From NCBI GenBank assembly GCA_001970955.1, contig MPUH01000837.1, positions 1-32,484 of the forward strand: a DNA stretch of 32,484 bases. Direction: 5' to 3'. The DNA comes from Stentor coeruleus. Lineage: Eukaryota > Ciliophora > Heterotrichea > Heterotrichida > Stentoridae. The notes below the pieces were generated by a model that saw nothing but the letters and a program-made list of their open reading frames with translations, had not been told where the DNA came from and ran no database searches. Of the stretch, positions 26,469 through 32,484 are shown piece by piece (the first letter of the stretch is position 1; each line of letters opens with the position of its first letter). The translations under genes were made by a program, and so were the position numbers.

Positions 26469-27187
26469 GACCTAATTAATATATATAGTTTGCAATGATA
26501 AAGTTTTTAAATGCAATCATAATATCCAATATATATAGTTTGCAATATAAAGTTTTTAAATGTTTAGAATTATTAGGTTAAAATATATTAAAATCCAGTG
26601 ACTAAAACTAATTAAAACATTTAAATGCAATCATAATATCCAATTAATATTTTTAATATACCTCATCCATCATCCCTAACATAACTTCTCAATTCTCTAC
26701 TTAAATATTATTATCTTCAAAATCCATAAAATAAAATCCTAAAATTCTTGGCAAATTTACAATATCATTAATCTAATTTTTACATCATTTTATTAAAATT
26801 ATATTATAATCTAATCGCCCCTTACAATCTCTAACAACTACCTCAACCAAATGATCTTTTTCCTACAAAGTTTCTACATCCAAATATCCTCCCATTATCC
26901 AAAATACAATAAAAAACCCAGAAATATTCAAATTCTCCCAAACCTCATGAAATTCCAAAATCCAAAAATTCCAAAATTCCAAAATCCTTTCACAAAAAAG
27001 CCAAAACAACACAATTAAATCATTTAAAAATACTTCAAAATCTAAATCCTCCATATGAATCTATGCCATAAAATTTTTATCATTATCATTCTAAAAGCCC
27101 CCTGATATAAGAATCAATACCATATTTGTATAAAAATTCAAAGGGAAAAATCATGGTTATAAAGAATAAAAGGTCAGGAAGACACTA
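26469..27187. other. AT-rich divergent spacer with internal direct repeats
   Basis: Next to the kinase start it holds the repeat cluster described separately. From ~26640 to 27150 the + strand is C/A-rich, with many reiterated CCAAAATTCC-like words around 26940-26990. A Phe/Trp-rich minus-strand frame across that stretch is an antisense artefact. No RNA gene is seen. Confidence 0.6.
26478..26644. repeat. Interleaved direct repeats upstream of the pseudokinase gene
   Basis: A 35-36-base sequence (ATATATAGTTTGCAAT ... TTTTTAAATG) occurs at 26478-26513 and at 26528-26562, differing by one inserted G. A second 25-base sequence (TTTAAATGCAATC ... ATCCAAT) occurs perfectly at 26506-26530 and 26620-26644. 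The first pair is a ~50-bp tandem duplication; the second shows another copy ~114 bp away. It begins only 10 bp before the kinase start codon. Confidence 0.85.
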
Positions 27188-27355
27188 ATGATCCCGAAAG
27201 ATAGCCCCAAGAAGCTGAATGGATATTGGTCCAATTCAACAAGTTCCAGCGAGGAATCCACTAGAAAGTTCTACTTTATATCGAAAAAGTTCATATCCCC
27301 AGAGGTAAAAGATTTCCCAATACCGATATTTGAAAGTAAAAAACTAGATAATTAG
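27188..27355 (+). CDS. Short protein (55 residues) of unknown function
   Basis: ATG to TAG with an upstream in-frame TAA, so the start is fixed. The translation is not AT-rich noise: it begins MIPKDSPKKLNGYWSN, continues with a Ser/Glu run (STSSSEEST), then KFYFISKKFISPEVKDFP and a short end. Two Ser-Pro sites are present. Its GC content is visibly higher than its surroundings, and it sits exactly where the spacer changes from C-rich (left) to G-rich (right), as real genes do here. I do not recognise it. Confidence 0.6.
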   Translation: MIPKDSPKKLNGYWSNSTSSSEESTRKFYFISKKFISPEVKDFPIPIFESKKLDN

Positions 27356-28880
27356 TAATATTAGGAAAACTTATCTCGAAAAACTACCTTTAAAATATAG
27401 TTTTTGAATGTTTAAAGCGCCAGTTGAGGGAATCAGAAATTTTTTTATTAGGATTTTGATAAGAGATAAACTTTAGGGTGCTTGAAAGGATGCTTAAGAG
27501 TGGAAGATTAGGGGAAATATTGTACAATTGTTGATGGGAGGAGATTTTTTAGGAAAATTGTTGGAAAAAGTTGAAGTGAAAGAATTTTATATGAGATTTT
27601 TGTAGGATAGGATGGTGTGAAGATTATTGTATATGGGAAAACTTTAGGATTTGATTTTTTATATGAGGATTAGTTTGATATAGAAAGTATAAAGTGGAAA
27701 TAAGGCTGATATAAACTTTTATAGATGATTGAATATTATTATTAGGATGAATCAGAAAGAAAGGTTGAAGTTTAGAAGGAATTGGGTGTTGATGATTTGA
27801 GAATAATAGTGAAATTAGATGAGATAAGCGAGTGAAGATTTTGAAACATGTAGTTTTTGTGGGTTGTAATATATATTATTTGAAAATAAAAACTTAAGAT
27901 GTTTAGTTTATATAAAAAATCATAAAGATAATACTAAATGTTGAGTATCTTAAATAGGTGATAAAGGATTTTAATAAGTTCAAAGAGAATTTTGTAATGG
28001 GAAATATAGTTTAAGATAGCCAATTTAAATTTTTGTTGAATGTTGGAGGTATTTATTAAATATTATAATAAAAACTCGCTTCTTCCCTAAACCTAATCTA
28101 AGCAACTTATAAAATTCTTGCATTTCTCACAACCAAAGCTTAATTTTGAATCTAAAACAAATATTTTCAGTCAAGCATAACAATAATCTCAACATATCCA
28201 AAATCTAAAAAGCATTTACTTCTACTAAATCCCTTTATCAAAATTTGTCAATCCTCTTTATAAAAATATAATTTTCCAATATATCAGCTTCATAGTTTAT
28301 TTTATATATCTTAAATCATAATTATAAACAAGAAGAAAAAAATATTACCAACTAGTTAAGAAAAATACAGAATTACGCTTTCATAATTTTCCAATGATTA
28401 TAGCATTATTAGTATACAAACTATTTTTTCTATAAAAAAATATTGTGAATATGAATCAAATATATAACATAATAAAAATCATATATTTAAAAGCTTAGAT
28501 TTCTAACTTAAAATAATTAAAGAAATGGGAAAAGATCTTATTAAACTCATGCTAATAGGTATCAAAACTATTTCAAGTCAAGTTGATATGCAACTCAGAA
28601 AGTTAAATTGGGAATTGATAAACTGAACTTGATGTTTTTTATATAAATATCGTGCATGAGTAATTATAATATTGAAATGATTTTTAAAGAAATATTAAAA
28701 AGTTTTATAGATTATAGGGTGTAAAACCTGAAATATAAAATATTATAAATGGGATCTAGCATTAAGTCATGATTTATAAGTAGAAAAACTAAAAAATGTT
28801 ATAATTAATAATGATTGAGAAGTTTAGGATGAATAATATTAATAAATAAAATATATTATTAAGCTGATATCTAAGATTTT
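27356..28880. other. Long AT-rich spacer with an extra skew boundary
   Basis: It is G-rich on the + strand from 27356 to ~28060 (27541-27600 has 14 G and no C), C-rich from ~28070 to 28520, then G-rich again to 28880. Apart from the tentative frame at 28525 no gene or RNA is supported. Confidence 0.6.
28525..28626 (+). CDS. Tentative 33-residue mini-ORF
   Basis: ATG to TGA, beginning MGKDLIKLMLIGIKTIS and continuing with an amphipathic helix-like stretch. Alone it is within chance expectation. It is listed because it starts at the unexplained skew boundary. If UGA were Trp it would extend to a TAA at 28696 (57 residues, with four extra Trp), which looks less protein-like. Confidence 0.22.
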   Translation: MGKDLIKLMLIGIKTISSQVDMQLRKLNWELIN

Positions 28881-31800
28881 CTAGACGTCTTCGTCGGTTT
28901 TTTTAATAAAAACCATTGGTTTTTCAGCCTCATCTACTTGTTCTTCTTTAGAATTTTCGTCGGGCTCGACAGCAGCGTCTGGTTCTGCTATGCCTGGGTC
29001 AGGTAGGTCTTCCGCGTAGCTAATCACCACTTCTGGGATCGGCTCTAATGCACTAAAACTCATCACAGACTCAGGCCTTTCTTCACTGTCTAGCTTTCTT
29101 GGGTCTAGAGTATTGTCTTGAACACTTTCATAGTTTTTTTCTTTATGATCTTCAGTATGAATTTCTTCATGATGCTCAATAGGCCTTTCTTCATGATGCT
29201 CAATAGGCTTCTCTTCATGATGCTTAATTGGTTTATCTTCATGGTGTTCAATAGGCTTTTCTTCATGCTCAGTAGGCTTTTCTTCATGGTGTTCAACTGG
29301 ATTTACTTCATGATGCTCAGTAGGCTTTTCTTCATGGTATTCATTAGGCTTCTCTTCATGATGTTCAATAAGCTTTGTTTCATGGTATTCAACAGGCTTT
29401 TCATCATGGTGCTCAACAAGTTTTTCTTCATGATACTCAACTGACTTTTCTTTATGATGATCGGTAGACTTTTCTTCATGATGCTCAATAGGTTTTTCTA
29501 CATTGTGATCAACTGGCTTTTCTACATAGTGCTCAATAGGCTTCTCTTCATGATGTTCAGTAAGCTTTTCTTCATGATGTTCAACAAGTTTTTCTTCTTG
29601 ATGCTCAACTGAGTTTTCTTCATGGCATTCAATAGGCTTTTCTTCATGATATTCAATAAGTTTTTCTTCATGATGCTCAACATTTTTTTCTTCATGGTGT
29701 TTAGCAGGCTTTTCTTCACAGTGCTCAACAGGTATTACTTCATGATGCTCAACAGATTTTTCTTCATGGTGTTCAACAGATGCTACTTCATGGTGTTCAA
29801 CAGATTTTTCTTCATGGTATTCAACAAGTTTTTCCTCATGGTGCTCAATAGGTTTTTCTTCATGGTGTTCAATAGGTTTTTCTTCATGGTGTTCAATAGG
29901 CTTTTCTTCATGGTGTTCAATAGGCCTTTCTTCATGGATTTCAATATGCTTTTCTTCATGGTGTTTAGTAGGCTTTTCTTCATGGTGTTCAATAGGCTTT
30001 TCTTCATGATGCTCAATAGGCTTTTCTTCATGATGCTCAATAGGCTTTTCTTCATGGTGTTCAATAGGCTTTTCTTCATGGTGTTCAATAGGCTTTTCTT
30101 CATGGTGTTCAATAGGCTTTTCTTCATGATGTTCAATAGGTTTTTCTTCATGGTGTTCAATAGGCTTTTCTTCATGGTGTTCAATAGGTTTTTCTTCATG
30201 GTATTCAATAGGCTTTTCTTCATGATGATCAACAATCTTTTCTTCATGGTGTTTAACAGAACCTTCTTCATGATGATCAGCAAGCTTTTCTCCATGATAC
30301 TCAGTAAGCTTTTCTTCATGATGTTCAATAGGCTTTTCTTCATGATAATCAGCAGAATTTTCTTCTTGATGCATAATAGGTTTATCTTCATTATTCTCAG
30401 TAGTTTCTTCATCATGATGCTGAACTTTCGTTTCTTCATGATATTCAGTAGATTTTTCATTATTATGCTCTATAGATTTTCCTTCATCATTAACAGTTTT
30501 GATTTCATGATGCTCAGTAGGTTTTTCTTCATGATTTTTGACATATTTTTCTTCATAATCCTCGACATATTTTTCTTCATGATGCTTAACAGATTTATCT
30601 TCAAAGTGTTCAGAATACTTTGCATCATTATGTTCCTCATCATTTTTCTCATCATGATATTCACTTTTTTTATCCTCATGATATTCAATATGTTTTTCCT
30701 CATGATGTTCATCAATATTCTCTTCATGGTTAGAAATATTTTCTTCATAATGGTCAGAATCTTTAACCTTTTCTTCATGATAGTTTTCATCCTCATAATT
30801 TTTCTCAACATCTACATCATCATCTTTCACAACATAACTTTTTGTAGCTTCAATCTCAATATCGAAATCTGTGTTTTTTTCATGCCCTTCCCGTTTTTCA
30901 TAAACAAATTCAGCATTTATTTTAATATCAGCTTCGATTTTTTCTATCTTCTCCTCATCATCTTCATTAATTTCTTTTATTTCCTCTTCAGAAAGTTCTA
31001 CTTGGAATTTCTTTTCAGATTTTCCCATTGTTTTTGCTCTTTCAAGGTTAGGGATGAATTCAAGGCCTAAGTTAAAAGTTGCATTTATATTAGGATCAAA
31101 TGATGAATCAGCAAGAACATTATCAGATTTAAGCAATGATGGCCTCTTTGTTTTATGATTAGATTTTATAAGTTCTTCTTTGTTTGGTTGTGAATCAAGG
31201 CTTTCAGGGTCTGCATCAACTTTGATTTCTTCAATATGATTTATTGGGGGTTCTGAACTGATAAATGAGTTTTTTTCTTGATTTTCGTGTGGGTTTTTTT
31301 GTAAAGATTTTTTAGATGAATTTTGAGGCTTTTCAAGGCTTTTATGAGATAAATCTTTAGGTATATTTCCTTTTTCAGGGTTTTCAATACTTTTATATGA
31401 CTGTTCTCGTGAAATACCAATTTCTTCATCCTTTTCAATACTTTTATGAGATTCGTTTTTATTTATAATTTTATTTGACTGATCTCTAGAAATAACCTTT
31501 TCCTCAGGCTTTTTTATACTTTTATGTGACAGTTCTTTTGATATAACCTTTTCCTCATACTTTTCTATACTTTTATGAGACTGTTCTTTTGATATAACCT
31601 TTTCCTCATGCTTTTCTATAATTTTATGTGACTGTTCTTTTGATATAACCTTTTCATCATGCTTTTCTATAATTTTATGTGACTGTTCTTTTGATATAAC
31701 CTTTTCCTCATACTTTTCTATATTTTTATGTGACTGTTCTTTTGATATAACCTTTTCCTCATGCTCTTCTATATTTTTATAAGACTGTTCTTTTGAAACA

Positions 31801-32354
31801 ACCTTTTCCTCATGTTTCTCTATACTTTTATAGGAATGCTCTTTAGACATCACCTTCTCTACAGGTTTTTCTATGTTATTATAAGACTCTTCTTCATTCA
31901 AAACTTTTTCCTCATCCTCTTCAGATTCTTCATCAGAATACTTTTTAATAAAAACTGGATGAATTAAACTAAATTCATATTGTGTCTGTATATTTGAAGC
32001 AGCACTAAATAAATTGTTTTTTCTATGAAACAAATTCTCACTTTCTACAATCAAATTCTCTTGATTAAATTTTCTTGCGCTATTTCCAACCGTATTACTT
32101 GCTTTATCTCCTGTCCTTCTTCAAAATTCTGCATCTTCAATGCCTAGCATATTAGCTAAAATTTCACCATCTTCAATACCTAGCATATTAGCTAAAACTT
32201 GATAGTTTTCTTTTCCATTCATAAGTTCAAAAGCTTCATTATGCTTAAGTTCTAAACGAAAAATTTCAGGACTTTCAATATCAAAGGCTAAAATAACAAT
32301 AATTTCTAGTTTCTTTTGTATTTCAACAATAAAATGTTTATCTCCTGCACTCAT
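28881..32354 (-). CDS. Acidic tandem-repeat protein (His-Glu-Lys octads), in-frame TGA near the 5' end
   Basis: From the ATG at 32354 one frame runs to TAG, about 1157 codons, interrupted only by TGA at 32121-32123. The first ~75 residues look folded (HFIVEIQKKLEIIVILAFDIE) and end in a duplicated 12-residue unit. A 17-residue repeat (EEKVISKEQSHKSIEKH type) occupies ~150-345, then a ~200-residue acidic segment, then a long block of HHEEKPIE-type octads, and a short acidic Pro/Glu tail. After the TGA there is no ATG until the first repeat block, though the sequence between is clearly coding. Either UGA is read through as Trp or the gene carries a nonsense change. The frame also appears to continue upstream off the window with a one-base shift. 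Such a protein would be extended, highly charged and possibly metal-binding through His; no function is known. Confidence 0.75.
29152..30560 (-). repeat. 24-nt tandem repeat encoding HHEEKPIE-type octads
   Basis: Dozens of copies follow a strict 24-base period. The centre (~29850-30230) is nearly uniform HHEEKPIE, and the flanks carry Tyr, Asp, Val, Leu, Ser or Thr substitutions. Homogeneous centre with diverged edges is typical of unequal exchange. The period is divisible by three, so all six frames show spurious long ORFs. Confidence 0.93.
31325..31910 (-). repeat. 51-nt tandem repeat encoding 17-residue units, ~11 copies
   Basis: Units of the form EEKVISKEQSHKSIEKH repeat about eleven times with increasing divergence toward the C-terminal side (for example ISREQSYKSIENPEKGN). 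They are predicted to be helical or disordered with regular charge. Confidence 0.88.
32132..32203 (-). repeat. 36-nt tandem duplication (12-residue unit)
   Basis: Two adjacent copies encode LANMLGIEDGEI and LANMLGIEDAEF. The second ends immediately before the in-frame TGA. Confidence 0.85.
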
Positions 32355-32484
32355 ATCTTTTTTAAATACTGTTTGAATCCTTCGCTTACTAATCGGCTAG
32401 AGTTTTTTTGGATTTTTGAGACACTTTCAGCAACTCTAATGATTTTTCTGCTTTTTAAACCTTTTCTAGTCCTTGGTCCACTAG
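32351..32484 (-). CDS. Partial upstream coding segment, one base out of frame with the repeat gene
   Basis: From the right edge the minus strand reads open for 43 codons (starting SGPRTRKGLKSRKII, then VAESVSKIQKNSSR, then FKQYLKKI) and meets TGA at 32351-32353, overlapping the ATG of the next frame. The composition is coding-like. Adding one base to the A6 run (T6 on + at 32358-32363) joins it smoothly as QYLKKDMSAGD. So it is either the 5' part of the repeat gene split by a homopolymer indel, joined through an atypical intron, or the end of a separate gene. Confidence 0.55.
   Translation of the reverse strand, partial: SGPRTRKGLKSRKIIRVAESVSKIQKNSSRLVSEGFKQYLKKI

Noticed and set aside
26863..27054. 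63-codon minus-strand frame rich in Phe, Trp, Leu and Glu
   Set aside because: It reads the antisense of reiterated CCAAAATTCC words in a C-rich spacer; residue content is low complexity.
29622..31070. 482-codon plus-strand frame rich in Phe/Met/Asn
   Set aside because: It is the antisense of the 24-nt HHEEKPIE repeat, whose period is a multiple of three; several other frames over 29105-30811 arise the same way.
1..32484. tRNA, rRNA, CRISPR, transposase or integrase genes
   Set aside because: None seen. The regular repeats are all inside coding sequence, and no mobile-element protein or tRNA box pair was recognised.

Overview
The window looks like macronuclear DNA of a heterotrich ciliate. 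The evidence is AT-rich sequence with dense, mostly intronless genes, very AT-rich spacers, and three introns of exactly 15 nt (GTA...TAG). Introns this short are characteristic of Stentor and Blepharisma. I favour a Stentor-like organism with the standard code: every Trp I could check in the conserved genes is TGG, UAA and UAG are clearly stops, and two genes appear to end in TGA. Blepharisma, in which UGA means Trp, stays open because one gene at the right edge has an in-frame TGA that is hard to read as a stop.

Left third (1-12630): a kelch-like gene with a long disordered charged tail (643-4878, +); importin alpha (4950-6482, -); an ankyrin-DHHC palmitoyltransferase that only becomes one gene after removal of two 15-nt introns (6549-8156, -); an LRR plus coiled-coil protein (8390-10723, +); and a head-to-head pair only 24 bp apart, made of an unrecognised coiled-coil protein (10765-12087, -) and a zinc-ribbon/RING-H2 ubiquitin ligase (12112-12630, +).

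Middle (12761-20493): two coiled-coil proteins (12761-13573, - and 17545-18822, +, the second with a 15-nt intron); a 656-residue protein in which two IQ motifs sit among four copies of an apparently unnamed repeat (15101-17071, +); a small basic protein (18985-19278, -); and a four-helix membrane protein (19960-20493, +).

Right third (22069-32484): a Cdh1/Fizzy-related APC/C activator (22069-23376, +); a Kar5/GEX1/Brambleberry-like nuclear-fusion protein (23905-25092, -); a MAPK-like pseudokinase lacking both catalytic aspartates (25377-26468, -); a 55-residue mini-gene (27188-27355, +); and a large acidic, His/Glu/Lys-rich tandem-repeat gene (28881 to the right edge, -) with an in-frame TGA and a probable frameshift near its 5' end.

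The genes do not form a functional cluster; they are an ordinary eukaryotic mix of nuclear import, palmitoylation, ubiquitin, cell cycle and karyogamy functions. The most general pattern is in the spacers. Leaving a gene from either end, the outward strand is strongly G-over-C, so nearly every spacer reads G-rich then C-rich on the + strand. The rule is broken in two long spacers, which may mark undetected small transcription units.
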